From: Acanthosepion esculentum
Taxonomy: Eukaryota > Mollusca > Cephalopoda > Sepiida > Sepiidae
Direction of reading: 5' to 3'
Assembly (NCBI GenBank): GCA_964036315.1
Contig: OZ038517.1
Coordinates: forward strand, 13,986,272-14,050,271
Length of the DNA: 64,000 nucleotides
This document shows positions 49,821 through 62,465 of the stretch, piece by piece. The notes under the pieces are model-generated. The model had not been told where the DNA came from. It worked only from the letters and a program-made list of their open reading frames with translations, and did not search any database. How positions within the stretch are numbered: position 1 is the first letter of the stretch; each line of letters starts with the position of its first letter. The position numbers and the translations under genes are program-made.

Positions 49821-49995
49821 GTAATTCATCGAGTGTAGAAGACACCTCATTAGAATGCAGAAAGCACCGGAAGCCCGTTTTGTCCTATATTTGGGACTCA
49901 TCAGCAGTGTGCATCCACTACTGAGAATTGAAACCCGGACAGTTATGTTATCAGGCAAACATCATACCAACTGTACCAATGGGCCTCAGTGATGA
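49820..49995 (-). mobile_element. SINE-like element with tRNA head and hammerhead
   Basis: Minus-strand order: a tRNA-like unit ('ggtacagttggtatgatgtt' as box A region, 'ccgggtttcaattctcagta' as box B region), then about 20 bases later the hammerhead-like motif, then a tail to the (TA)n tract. A Pol III head followed by a hammerhead is the plan of the schistosome SM-alpha repeats, a known precedent. Only one copy lies in this window. Confidence 0.6.
49876..49908 (-). ncRNA. Hammerhead motif with canonical helix II
   Basis: Minus strand: 'ctgctgatgagtcccaaata' followed by TAGGAC and AAAACGGG. CTGATGA plus GTCC/GGAC with loop CAAATATA is the classic hammerhead core and helix II, without the extra base seen elsewhere. 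The only core change is GAAA to AAAA, which would be expected to abolish activity of this copy. Confidence 0.65.
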
Positions 49996-50214
49996 AGAGG
50001 TAGCAAATTAAACTCGATATATAATTTCTATCACTTGTATATCCTTGCTTGAACCGGCTTCTAATGCTCTGGATGGAGCAGCTTGGGGATAGTAGTCATG
50101 GCTCGTGGCGGTACAGTCCTATTGGTAAGGGAAACTCAGATGAATTCCACCACGGAATATGTGATCGAGCGGTGCTATATCGAGTCTAATCCATTGCTTT
50201 TTTTTTTTTATGTT
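49996..50214. other. Unannotated interval
   Basis: Includes a moderately GC-rich piece ('ggctcgtggcggtacagtcc') with no recognised family. Confidence 0.4.
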
Positions 50215-50219
50215 TACCA

Positions 50220-50539
50220 TTAGCATTAGAGAACAGTGAAAAGTTTAAAAAACAGGGGACAGTAGAGAGGAAAACTGGATCAGAAGGTCACAACAGCAAG
50301 TGGGATCATCATTTCAACTTAGAGCTAAAGAGATCAATTAGAAAAGATCCAACTCAGTTCATAAGACATTTGTCACGTGACAGAGGAGTTTCAACTATGA
50401 CAGTCCAAAAAGCAGTTAAAAAAGACTTGAAAATGAAATCGTTTGTGAAACCTGTGAGGCACCTTGTTACTCCAGGACAGAAAGTTAGAAAGTAAGAGAG
50501 GTCGAAGATCATCTTGAATAAGTTGGAAAATGATCCTGG

Positions 50540-50542
<3 letters not shown>
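50220..50542 (+). pseudogene. Tc1-type transposase N-terminal relic
   Basis: Homologous to 19690-19980: codons for 'RKTGSEGHNSKWDHHFN' and 'IRKDPTQFIRHL' and 'VSTMTVQKAVKKDLKMKSF' in broken frames. It collapses at 'gatcctggaat' into a (TA)n tract exactly where the 19.9 kb copy does, so the shared deletion predates their spread. Confidence 0.65.

Positions 50543-50573
<31 letters not shown>
50543..50573. repeat. (TA)n inside Tc1 relic
   Basis: Uninterrupted TA run at the internal deletion point of the Tc1 element. Confidence 0.95.
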
Positions 50574-50575
<2 letters not shown>

Positions 50576-50842
50576 CAACTGTATTTCAATCCTTCTTGAG
50601 CTTCTGATCTTTAGCTATGATTAATTAATGATGAACATGTCATTTTCATTTATTTTCATCCAACACTACAAAGTTTCTATGAAAAGGCATCAAAAAGCCT
50701 GTAGAATGATGGGAGACAGGCATTAAAAATGATGAAAACTATGCACTTGATTTTTTTTTTTGCAGTATGCAAAATTTTGTTTTTAATTTTCTAATTGGAC
50801 ACAAACTTTTCCAGTGATCTAACATTATATATATATGAATAT

Positions 50843-50846
<4 letters not shown>

Positions 50847-50918
<72 letters not shown>
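50847..50918. repeat. (TA)n microsatellite
   Basis: About 36 TA units. 'cttatatataatccgtctta' nearby at 51137 repeats 'taataaaac' contexts of a short duplicated end. Confidence 0.95.
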
Positions 50919-50921
<3 letters not shown>

Positions 50922-51175
50922 GGTGTTCTAATAACTTGAACTGATTTTAAATGTGAATTAAGTTTAAGCGTCTAATCATTTTTTCTTTTTCTTTCAGATT
51001 TGCCGGACATTTGGGCAATATTATTTTTCACACATAATTGCCATGACTTAAATATGATCCAATAGAGAAATAAATAAATGTTCACCAATCACACTGATTT
51101 ATTTATGGCTGATTTTGTTCCATCTTAATGAAACGCCCTTATATATAATCCGTCTTAATAAAACACTCTTTATAT

Positions 51176-51450
51176 ATATATTTGAACTTTATTTCAATCC
51201 TTCATCAGCTTCATATCCTTAGCCATGATTAATTAATGATGAACATGTCATTTTCATTTTTGATCAATTTCTTCAAGATTCTTCTGTTAAGCTTGTAGAA
51301 TAATAATACATTATTAGTTCTCAAAGTAGAGTCCAATAGTGTTAAAAAAATATCTTGGAGAATTCCAGTAAGATATCTTTAATCATCTCTAAGATACAAC
51401 AGTTCAGAGCTTAATCTAATAATTGGACAATTTTGCCGTTACATCTGGTA
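51176..51450 (+). mobile_element. Tc1/mariner 3' region and right end
   Basis: 'tttatttcaatccttcatca' through 'caacagttcagagcttaatc' to 'ttggacaattttgccgttac' matches 20010-20285 with high identity, including the right terminal repeat. Confidence 0.7.
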
Positions 51451-51788
51451 TATAAATTATAGTAAATTGTATATCACTCTTTCAATGCCACAACAGTTTC
51501 AGGAATTTAGTTGGATTTTTTTTACATTACTAGGCAGGTTACTGAAGTTTTAAGAACATTAAATTGCAATTAGAAATCATAGTTACAAAAGGCAGCCAAT
51601 ATTTACAAAGACAAATATTTTGAGCAAATATTGAAAAGTGTCATTGTAAGAGCAACAAACTTACACAGACAACCTTAACAGGAATTGTATGCAGTGGATT
51701 CTGAAACTAGTTCAGTCATTGATTTTTGTGAGATTTTTGTATTTTTTTTTAAACCAAAAACAAACTGAACAGAATTCAAAATAGTATT

Positions 51789-51983
51789 CTAAAGTTCATT
51801 AACGCTGGTAAAATTCCATTTACCAATGTAAAACTTCCTCTTCAGAATATTCCAGAAAGCTGCAATTGGGTTACGGTCAGATGAACAAACCAGCCACTTC
51901 ATAAAACCAGTGTCCCGAAAACCTTGTTTTATTAAAATATTCATTAGCTGCTTCGAACAAATGTAAAATAGTATAAAATCCAT
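51789..51983 (-). pseudogene. Tc1-type transposase C-terminal fragment
   Basis: The minus strand is open for 64 codons: 'DTGFMKWLVCSSDRNPIAAF' and 'WNILKRKFYIGKW', then 'FTSVNEL'. This is the DD34E third-acidic-residue region, normally W-P--SPDLNPIENLW. Here the catalytic glutamate of PIEN is changed (PIAAF), so the enzyme would be dead. Orientation is opposite to the N-terminal relic at 50220, so it belongs to another copy. Confidence 0.8.
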
Positions 51984-52158
51984 TTAAACACTACTTTACC
52001 TAGCATTCAGGCTTTGATCAAAGCGCAGTACCTGCCTTCAGGTGTAAAAAACTACATTTTTATGTTGGACAAGAGTGCAACTGAAAATCTTATTGAGGGA
52101 TGAATGAAAAACTGTTTCTTTTTTGTATTAACAAAAGATAAAAAGTATCAATCATTTT
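51984..52158. other. Flank of satellite array
   Basis: Contains 'aaaagataaaaagtatcaat' near 52131, a degenerate echo of the satellite unit, suggesting the array decays gradually on this side. Confidence 0.5.
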
Positions 52159-55100
52159 GGGATAAAAAATGGAATTAAATGAGTAATAAAATAATAGGAA
52201 TAATGAAGAGTGGATCTGGCCAGAGGGTTAGGATAAAAAGCATCAATAATAAGATGGAATCAAACAAGTAATAAAATAATATGAATAATGAAGAGTGGAT
52301 CTGGCCAGAGGGTTGGGATAAAAAGCATCAATAATAAGATGGAATCAAACTAGTAATAAAATAATAGGAATAATGAAGAGTGGATCTGGCCAGAGGGTTG
52401 GGATAAAAAGCATCAATAATAAGATGGAATCAAACTAGTAATAAAATAATAGGAATAATGAAGAGTGGATCTGGCCAGAGGGTTGGGATAAAAAGCATCA
52501 ATAATAAGATGGAATGAAACTAGTAATAAAATAATAGGAATAATGAAGAGTGGATCTGGCCAGAGGGTTGGGATAAAAAGCATCAATAATAAGATGGAAT
52601 CAAACTAGTAATAAAATAATAGGAATAATGAAGAGTGGATCTGGCCAGAGGGTTGGGATAAAAAGCATCAATAATAAGATGGAATCAAACTAGTAATAAA
52701 ATAATAGGAATAATGAAGAGTGGATCTGGCCAGAGGGTTGGGATAAAAAGCATCAATAATAAGATGGAATGAAACTAGTAATAAAATAATATGAATAATG
52801 AAGAGTGGATCTGGCCAGAGGGTTGGGATAAAAAGCATCAATAATAAGATGGAATCAAACTAGTAATAAAATAATAGGAATAATGAAGAGTGGATCTGGC
52901 CAGAGGGTTGGGATAAAAAGCATCAATAATAAGATGGAATCAAACTAGTAATAAAATAATAGGAATAATGAAGAGTGGATCTGGCCAGAGGGTTGGGATA
53001 AAAAGCATCAATAATAAGATGGAATGAAACTAGTAATAAAATAATATGAATAATGAAGAGTGGATCTGGCCAGAGGGTTGGGATAAAAAGCATCAATAAT
53101 AAGATGGAATGAAACTTGTAATAAAATAATAGGAATAATGAAGAGTGGATCTGGCCAGAGGGTTGGGATAAAAAGCATCAATAATAAGATGGAATGAAAC
53201 TAGTAATAAAATAATAGGAATAATGAAGAGTGGATCTGGCCAGAGTGTTGGGATAAAAAGCATCAATAATAAGATGGAATGAAACTAGTAATAAAATAAT
53301 AGGAATAATGAAGAGTGGATCTGGCCAGAGGGTTGGGATAAAAAGCATCAATAATAAGATGGAATCAAACTAGTAATAAAATAATAGGAATAATGAAGAG
53401 TGGATCTGGCCAGAGGGTTGGGATAAAAAGCATCAATAATAAGATGGAATCAAACTAGTAATAAAATAATAGGAATAATGAAGAGTGGATCTGGCCAGAG
53501 GGTTGGGATAAAAAGCATCAATAATAAGATGGAATCAAACTAGTAATAAAATAATAGGAATAATGAAGAGTGGATCTGGCCAGAGGGTTGGGATAAAAAG
53601 CATCAATAATAAGATGGAATCAAACTAGTAATAAAATAATAGGAATAATGAAGAGTGGATCTGGCCAGAGGGTTGGGATAAAAAGCATCAATAATAAGAT
53701 GGAATCAAACTAGTAATAAAATAATAGGAATAATGAAGAGTGGATCTGGCCAGAGGGTTGGGATAAAAAGCATCAATAATAAGATGGAATCAAACTTGTA
53801 ATAAAATAATAGGAATAATGAAGAGTGGATCTGGCCAGAGGGTTGGGATAAAAAGCATCAATAATAAGATGGAATGAAACTAGTAATAAAATAATAGGAA
53901 TAATGAAGAGTGGATCTGGCCAGAGGGTTGGGATAAAAAGCATCAATAATAAGATGGAATCAAACTAGTAATAAAATAATAGGAATAATGAAGAGTGGAT
54001 CTGGCCAGAGGGTTGGGATAAAAAGCATCAATAATAAGATGGAATCAAACTAGTAATAAAATAATAGGAATAATGAAGAGTGGATCTGGCCAGAGGGTTG
54101 GGATAAAAAGCATCAATAATAAGATGGAATCAAACTAGTAATAAAATAATAGGAATAATGAAGAGTGGATCTGGCCAGAGGGTTGGGATAAAAAGCATCA
54201 ATAATAAGATGGAATCAAACTTGTAATAAAATAATAGGAATAATGAAGAGTGGATCTGGCCAGAGGGTTGGGATAAAAAGCATCAATAATAAGATGGAAT
54301 GAAACTAGTAATAAAATAATAGGAATAATGAAGAGTGGATCTGGCCAGAGGGTTGGGATAAAAAGCATCAATAATAAGATGGAATGAAACTAGTAATAAA
54401 ATAATAGGAATAATGAAGAGTGGATCTGGCCAGAGGGTTGGGATAAAAAGCATCAATAATAAGATGGAATCAAACTAGTAATAAAATAATAGGAATAATG
54501 AAGAGTGGATCTGGCCAGAGGGTTGGGATAAAAAGCATCAATAATAAGATGGAATCAAACTAGTAATAAAATAATAGGAATAATGAAGAGTGGATCTGGC
54601 CAGAGGGTTGGGATAAAAAGCATCAATAATAAGATGGAATCAAACTAGTAATAAAATAATAGGAATAATGAAGAGTGGATCTGGCCAGAGGGTTGGGATA
54701 AAAAGCATCAATAATAAGATGGAATCAAACTAGTAATAAAATAATAGGAATAATGAAGAGTGGATCTGGCCAGAGGGTTGGGATAAAAAGCATCAATAAT
54801 AAGATGGAATCAAACTTGTAATAAAATAATAGGAATAATGAAGAGTGGATCTGGCCAGAGGGTTGGGATAAAAAGCATCAATAATAAGATGGAATCAAAC
54901 TAGTAATAAAATAATAGGAATAATGAAGAGTGGATCTGGCCAGAGGGTTGGGATAAAAAGCATCAATAATAAGATGGAATCAAACTAGTAATAAAATAAT
55001 AGGAATAATGAAGAGTGGATCTGGCCAGAGGGTTGGGATAAAAAGCATCAATAATAAGATGGAATGAAACTAGTAATAAAATAATATGAATAATGAAGAG

Positions 55101-58100
55101 TGGATCTGGCCAGAGGGTTGGGATAAAAAGCATCAATAATAAGATGGAATGAAACTTGTAATAAAATAATAGGAATAATGAAGAGTGGATCTGGCCAGAG
55201 GGTTGGGATAAAAAGCATCAATAATAAGATGGAATCAAACTAGTAATAAAATAATAGGAATAATGAAGAGTGGATCTGGCCAGAGGGTTGGGATAAAAAG
55301 CATCAATAATAAGATGGAATCAAACTTGTAATAAAATAATAGGAATAATGAAGAGTGGATCTGGCCAGAGGGTTGGGATAAAAAGCATCAATAATAAGAT
55401 GGAATCAAACTAGTAATAAAATAATAGGAATAATGAAGAGTGGATCTGGCCAGAGGGTTGGGATAAAAAGCATCAATAATAAGATGGAATCAAACTAGTA
55501 ATAAAATAATAGGAATAATGAAGAGTGGATCTGGCCAGAGGGTTGGGATAAAAAGCATCAATAATAAGATGGAATCAAACTAGTAATAAAATAATAGGAA
55601 TAATGAAGAGTGGATCTGGCCAGAGGGTTGGGATAAAAAGCATCAATAATAAGATGGAATCAAACTAGTAATAAAATAATAGGAATAATGAAGAGTGGAT
55701 CTGGCCAGAGGGTTGGGATAAAAAGCATCAATAATAAGATGGAATCAAACTTGTAATAAAATAATAGGAATAATGAAGAGTGGATCTGGCCAGAGGGTTG
55801 GGATAAAAAGCATCAATAATAAGATGGAATCAAACTAGTAATAAAATAATAGGAATAATGAAGAGTGGATCTGGCCAGAGGGTTGGGATAAAAAGCATCA
55901 ATAATAAGATGGAATCAAACTAGTAATAAAATAATAGGAATAATGAAGAGTGGATCTGGCCAGAGGGTTGGGATAAAAAGCATCAATAATAAGATGGAAT
56001 CAAACTAGTAATAAAATAATAGGAATAATGAAGAGTGGATCTGGCCAGAGGGTTGGGATAAAAAGCATCAATAATAAGATGGAATCAAACTAGTAATAAA
56101 ATAATAGGAATAATGAAGAGTGGATCTGGCCAGAGGGTTGGGATAAAAAGCATCAATAATAAGATGGAATCAAACTAGTAATAAAATAATAGGAATAATG
56201 AAGAGTGGATCTGGCCAGAGGGTTGGGATAAAAAGCATCAATAATAAGATGGAATCAAACTAGTAATAAAATAATAGGAATAATGAAGAGTGGATCTGGC
56301 CAGAGGGTTGGGATAAAAAGCATCAATAATAAGATGGAATCAAACTAGTAATAAAATAATAGGAATAATGAAGAGTGGATCTGGCCAGAGGGTTGGGATA
56401 AAAAGCATCAATAATAAGATGGAATCAAACTAGTAATAAAATAATAGGAATAATGAAGAGTGGATCTGGCCAGAGGGTTGGGATAAAAAGCATCAATAAT
56501 AAGATGGAATCAAACTAGTAATAAAATAATAGGAATAATGAAGAGTGGATCTGGCCAGAGGGTTGGGATAAAAAGCATCAATAATAAGATGGAATGAAAC
56601 TAGTAATAAAATAATAGGAATAATGAAGAGTGGATCTGGCCAGAGGGTTGGGATAAAAAGCATCAATAATAAGATGAAATCAAACTAGTAATAAAATAAT
56701 AGGAATAATGAAGAGTGGATCTGGCCAGAGGGTTGGGATAAAAAGCATCAATAATAAGATGGAATCAAACTTGTAATAAAATAATAGGAATAATGAAGAG
56801 TGGATCTGGCCAGAGGGTTGGGATAAAAAGCATCAATAATAAGATGGAATGAAACTAGTAATAAAATAATAGGAATAATGAGGATTGGATCTGGCCAGAG
56901 GGTTGGCATAAAAAGCATCAATAATAAGATGGAATCAAACTTGTAATAAAATAATAGGAATAATGAAGAGTGGATCTGGCCAGAGGGTTGGGATAAAAAG
57001 CATCAATAATAAGATGGAATCAAACTAGTAATAAAATAATAGGAATAATGAAGAGTGGATCTGGCCAGAGGGTTGGGATAAAAAGCATCAATAATAAGAT
57101 GGAATCAAACTAGTAATAAAATAATAGGAATAATGAAGAGTGGATCTGGCCAGAGGGTTGGGATAAAAAGCATCAATAATAAGATGGAATCAAACTAGTA
57201 ATAAAATAATAGGAATAATGAAGAGTGGATCTGGCCAGAGGGTTGGGATAAAAAGCATCAATAATAAGATGGAATCAAACTTGTAATAAAATAATAGGAA
57301 TAATGAAGAGTGGATCTGGCCAGAGGGTTGGGATAAAAAGCATCAATAATAAGATGGAATCAAACTAGTAATAAAATAATAGGAATAATGAAGAGTGGAT
57401 CTGGCCAGAGGGTTGGGATAAAAAGCATCAATAATAAGATGGAATCAAACTAGTAATAAAATAATAGGAATAATGAAGAGTGGATCTGGCCAGAGGGTTG
57501 GGATAAAAAGCATCAATAATAAGATGGAATCAAACTAGTAATAAAATAATAGGAATAATGAAGAGTGGATCTGGCCAGAGGGTTGGGATAAAAAGCATCA
57601 ATAATAAGATGGAATCAAACTAGTAATAAAATAATAGGAATAATGAAGAGTGGATCTGGCCAGAGGGTTGGGATAAAAAGCATCAATAATAAGATGGAAT
57701 CAAACTAGTAATAAAATAATAGGAATAATGAAGAGTGGATCTGGCCAGAGGGTTGGGATAAAAAGCATCAATAATAAGATGGAATCAAACTAGTAATAAA
57801 ATAATAGGAATAATGAAGAGTGGATCTGGCCAGAGGGTTGGGATAAAAAGCATCAATAATAAGATGGAATCAAACTAGTAATAAAATAATAGGAATAATG
57901 AAGAGTGGATCTGGCCAGAGGGTTGGGATAAAAAGCATCAATAATAAGATGGAATCAAACTAGTAATAAAATAATAGGAATAATGAAGAGTGGATCTGGC
58001 CAGAGGGTTGGGATAAAAAGCATCAATAATAAGATGGAATCAAACTAGTAATAAAATAATAGGAATAATGAAGAGTGGATCTGGCCAGAGGGTTGGGATA

Positions 58101-60760
58101 AAAAGCATCAATAATAAGATGGAATGAAACTAGTAATAAAATAATAGGAATAATGAAGAGTGGATCTGGCCAGAGGGTTGGGATAAAAAGCATCAATAAT
58201 AAGATGAAATCAAACTAGTAATAAAATAATAGGAATAATGAAGAGTGGATCTGGCCAGAGGGTTGGGATAAAAAGCATCAATAATAAGATGGAATCAAAC
58301 TTGTAATAAAATAATAGGAATAATGAAGAGTGGATCTGGCCAGAGGGTTGGGATAAAAAGCATCAATAATAAGATGGAATGAAACTAGTAATAAAATAAT
58401 AGGAATAATGAGGATTGGATCTGGCCAGAGGGTTGGCATAAAAAGCATCAATAATAAGATGGAATCAAACTTGTAATAAAATAATAGGAATAATGAAGAG
58501 TGGATCTGGCCAGAGGGTTGGGATAAAAAGCATCAATAATAAGATGGAATCAAACTAGTAATAAAATAATAGGAATAATGAAGAGTGGATCTGGCCAGAG
58601 GGTTGGGATAAAAAGCATCAATAATAAGATGGAATGAAACTAGTAATAAAATAATAGGAATAATGAGGATTGGATCTGGCCAGAGGGTTGGCATAAAAAG
58701 CATCAATAATAAGATGGAATCAAACTTGTAATAAAATAATAGGAATAATGAAGAGTGGATCTGGCCAGAGGGTTGGGATAAAAAGCATCAATAATAAGAT
58801 GGAATCAAACTAGTAATAAAATAATAGGAATAATGAAGAGTGGATCTGGCCAGAGGGTTGGGATAAAAAGCATCAATAATAAGATGGAATCAAACTAGTA
58901 ATAAAATAATAGGAATAATGAAGAGTGGATCTGGCCAGAGGGTTGGGATAAAAAGCATCAATAATAAGATGGAATCAAACTAGTAATAAAATAATAGGAA
59001 TAATGAAGAGTGGATCTGGCCAGAGGGTTGGGATAAAAAGCATCAATAATAAGATGGAATCAAACTAGTAATAAAATAATAGGAATAATGAAGAGTGGAT
59101 CTGGCCAGAGGGTTGGGATAAAAAGCATCAATAATAAGATGGAATCAAAGTAGTAATAAAATAATAGGAATAATGAAGAGTGGATCTGGCCAGAGGGTTG
59201 GGATAAAAAGCATCAATAATAAGATGGAATCAAACTAGTAATAAAATAATAGGAATAATGAAGAGTGGATCTGGCCAGAGGGTTGGGATAAAAAGCATCA
59301 ATAATAAGATGGAATGAAACTAGTAATAAAATAATAGGAATAATGAAGAGTGGATCTGGCCAGAGGGTTGGGATAAAAAGCATCAATAATAAGATGGAAT
59401 CAAACTAGTAATAAAATAATAGGAATAATGAAGAGTGGATCTGGCCAGAGGGTTGGGATAAAAAGCATCAATAATAAGATGGAATCAAACTAGTAATAAA
59501 ATAATAGGAATAATGAAGAGTGGATCTGGCCAGAGGGTTGGGATAAAAAGCATCAATAATAAGATGGAATGAAACTAGTAATAAAATAATAGGAATAATG
59601 AAGAGTGGATCTGGCCAGAGGGTTGGGATAAAAAGCATCAATAATAAGATGAAATCAAACTAGTAATAAAATAATAGGAATAATGAAGAGTGGATCTGGC
59701 CAGAGGGTTGGGATAAAAAGCATCAATAATAAGATGGAATCAAACTTGTAATAAAATAATAGGAATAATGAAGAGTGGATCTGGCCAGAGGGTTGGGATA
59801 AAAAGCATCAATAATAAGATGGAATCAAACTTGTAATAAAATAATAGGAATAATGAAGAGTGGATCTGGCCAGAGGGTTGGGATAAAAAGCATCAATAAT
59901 AAGATGGAATGAAACTAGTAATAAAATAATAGGAATAATGAGGATTGGATCTGGCCAGAGGGTTGGCATAAAAAGCATCAATAATAAGATGGAATCAAAC
60001 TAGTAATAAAATAATAGGAATAATGAGGATTGGATCTGGCCAGAGGGTTGGGATAAAAAGCATCAATAATAAGATGGAATCAAACTTGTAATAAAATAAT
60101 AGGAATAATGAAGAGTGGATCTGGCCAGAGGGTTGGGATAAAAAGCATCAATAATAAGATGGAATCAAACTTGTAATAAAATAATAGGAATAATGAAGAG
60201 TGGATCTGGCCAGAGGGTTGGGATAAAAAGCATCAATAATAAGATGGAATCAAACTAGTAATAAAATAATAGGAATAATGAAGAGTGGATCTGGCCAGAG
60301 GGTTGGGATAAAAAGCATCAATAATAAGATGGAATCAAACTTGTAATAAAATAATAGGAATAATGAAGAGTGGATCTGGCCAGAGGGTTGGGATAAAAAG
60401 CATCAATAATAAGATGGAATCAAACTAGTAATAAAATAATAGGAATAATGAAGAGTGGATCTGGCCAGAGGGTTGGGATAAAAAGCATCAATAATAAGAT
60501 GGAATCAAACTAGTAATAAAATAATAGGAATAATGAGGATTGGATCTGGCCAGAGGGTTGGGATAAAAAGCATCAATAATAAGATGGAATCAAACTTGTA
60601 ATAAAATAATAGGAATAATGAAGAGTGGATCTGGCCAGAGGGTTGGGATAAAAAGCATCAATAATAAGATGGAATCAAACTTGTAATAAAATAATAGGAA
60701 TAATGAAGAGTGGATCTGGCCAGAGAGTTGGGATAAAAATTGGGAATCAAATTAGTTAAA
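52159..60760 (+). repeat. 85-bp satellite array, 100 full units
   Basis: The mark 'ggataaaaagcatcaataat' sits at 52231 and every 85 bp thereafter to 60731: exactly 100 units (52231-60730) with no net insertion or deletion. A shortened first unit starts at 52159 and a decayed partial follows 60731. Units differ by one to three substitutions from a few recurring variants (C/G, A/T at 'actagta', 'aagagtgg' versus 'aggattgg', 'gatggaat' versus 'gatgaaat'). All three forward frames are closed in each unit. Each unit contains AATAAA on the plus strand. Confidence 0.98.
56580..60100 (+). repeat. Higher-order repeat zone inside the satellite
   Basis: The rare variant 'aagatgaaat' falls at 56671, 58201 and 59646, and 'aggattggat' at 56881, 58411 and 59941 (plus 58666, 60026 and 60536). 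The main spacing is 1530 bp, that is 18 units. The third block has one extra unit between the two marks (295 instead of 210 bp). Flanking variants also match, so blocks of about 18 units were duplicated. Confidence 0.85.
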
Positions 60761-61330
60761 ATGAAGTTTGTATTAACCCAGAATATTATAATATAAAAAA
60801 AATTGAAAAAGTCAATAATTAAATGCAACCCTGAAGCTGTTTATGAACATAGGGAACTGTAAAAGGCATGAATCTACTTCTCCCTGTACATTATCCCATA
60901 ACCAGATAACTTGATAAAATATCCTGTGACTGGCATAACATGATGTTTAACAGAGATGAGTGTGGGTGTTCAATCACTTGAGCAAGCCATTCATCCAAAA
61001 TTACTTTACTAACCCAGTCAGTAATAGCAAAATCTGCTACCTCTATAATCAACCTTGACAGAAGCTCATGAAATCTGTGCATGACTCATAACAGATAAAC
61101 TGTCATGCTACATTTAATTTTTATCTCCAGTGATGACAGTTTATTATTATTATTATTATTACTATTGTTTTTATGACATAATAAACCATTTACATGAGTT
61201 ATAATGTAAATTAAATCTGTGCAAACTTTCAGGTCAACCGGTGTGCTTTAGGGAGTCAGACTTGGTGTTTAGAATCCAGACCTTTTGAAATCAGTTTCTT
61301 TATTCTTTCTTTTAATTATTTTTTCTATCA

Positions 61331-61334
<4 letters not shown>
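60761..61334. other. Interval after satellite; possible old coding scrap
   Basis: A minus-strand frame (61082-60891, 63 codons, 'DFAITDWVSKVILDEWLAQV') has balanced, protein-like composition, but I do not recognise a family and see no clear splice sites. A short ATT array lies at 61141-61160. Confidence 0.35.
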
Positions 61335-61424
<90 letters not shown>

Positions 61425-61452
61425 ATTATATATATATATTATATATATATAT
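61335..61452. repeat. Long (TA)n tract
   Basis: About 118 bp of TA, interrupted only by TATTATA, the longest in the window. It abuts the 3' end of the Helitron. Confidence 0.95.
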
Positions 61453-61453
61453 A

Positions 61454-62181
61454 CTAGCAGCATGGACCGGCATTGCCCGTGCTTGATTCAAAAATTGTAC
61501 GACTCATACAGCAATCGCTATCACTTGACTTAAAATATTTTTGCTTTTCCTTGTCTTTAAAGGAGTGCTCTTTGCCATGCTGATGTTGCTACATGCCTTA
61601 CTTCTTGCCTATCTCACGCTGCAAATTTTTTCTAAGCTCTATACTGTTAGGAAAAAAAAGCTGAACAAAATGAACGCAAAACGATCAGCTTTAAAAAAGG
61701 ACTCGTAACTGAAAAAAAAACGAATGAAAAAAGAATGTTAACAACAAATACTTTTTCACACCCAACACAGATCTGCAGAATCAGAATCAACGTTGAGTTT
61801 AAGCAGGCAAATGAGCCAAAAGTGCCATGCAGATTTAAATTTTCCGACTTGTGACGAATGCAGCTATCGATTTTTTTTGCATGCTAGCTAACATTCGTGT
61901 CAGTCAGCTGTTGGCTCTCACGCTGGCCAATAAAATCTTCCTGCCTATTTGTGGCAACCAGCTATAGGCTCTCACTCTGACCAGTAGAAAATGGCAGCAA
62001 ACTACACGAAAACTGCTGTAGAAGCATGAAAAAAATCGATTATTTCCACTATCGATGGGAGTTGGGAAATGCAAAGTCGTTCTTGGCCTTTTTGCTAACT
62101 TGGAGCATGTGCATGTAAATTTTGGTGCAAATCCGTCGAAAATTGCGTCCGACAATTCGTTACACACACACACAGATCCTG

Positions 62182-62190
<9 letters not shown>
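61454..62190 (-). mobile_element. Non-autonomous Helitron B, minus strand
   Basis: Minus strand ends 'ggtccatgctgCTAG' followed by T at 61453, preceded by the 'cgggcaatgccgg' hairpin segment. The body matches 28640-29413 throughout ('ggctctcacgctggccaata'). The 5' end keeps 'ataaaagacaggat' but the first bases have been replaced by (TA)n. Confidence 0.75.

Positions 62191-62230
<40 letters not shown>
62187..62230. repeat. (TA)n microsatellite
   Basis: TA run at the 5' end of the minus-strand Helitron. Confidence 0.95.
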
Positions 62231-62237
<7 letters not shown>

Positions 62238-62436
62238 AAGTATGTGGTGCAGTTCAATTTATATTACATGAATCATTCATACAAAAAGCAGATTATGAAG
62301 TTAATGATATAAATGGTGAGAATACATCTTCGCAAACAAATTTATTAAGATACATTAACCCACGAACCTCTAGATGAATGTTATGATCCCTGTTTTTAAT
62401 AAATTCCAGTTACATAAGGTCTTTTTTATACGAGTA

Positions 62437-62465
62437 CTTTCGTCTGTTCATACAGACATCATCAG
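62437..62465 (-). ncRNA. Hammerhead-like motif, left arm
   Basis: CTGATGA, T, stem GTCTG, loop TATGAA, stem CAGAC, GAAAG on the minus strand. It is identical to 62645-62673 and to 48991-49019 although surrounding arm sequence has diverged. Confidence 0.6.

Noticed and set aside
52159..60760. CRISPR-like array
   Set aside because: Repeats follow each other head to tail with no unique spacers, and the setting is an animal genome. It is a satellite.
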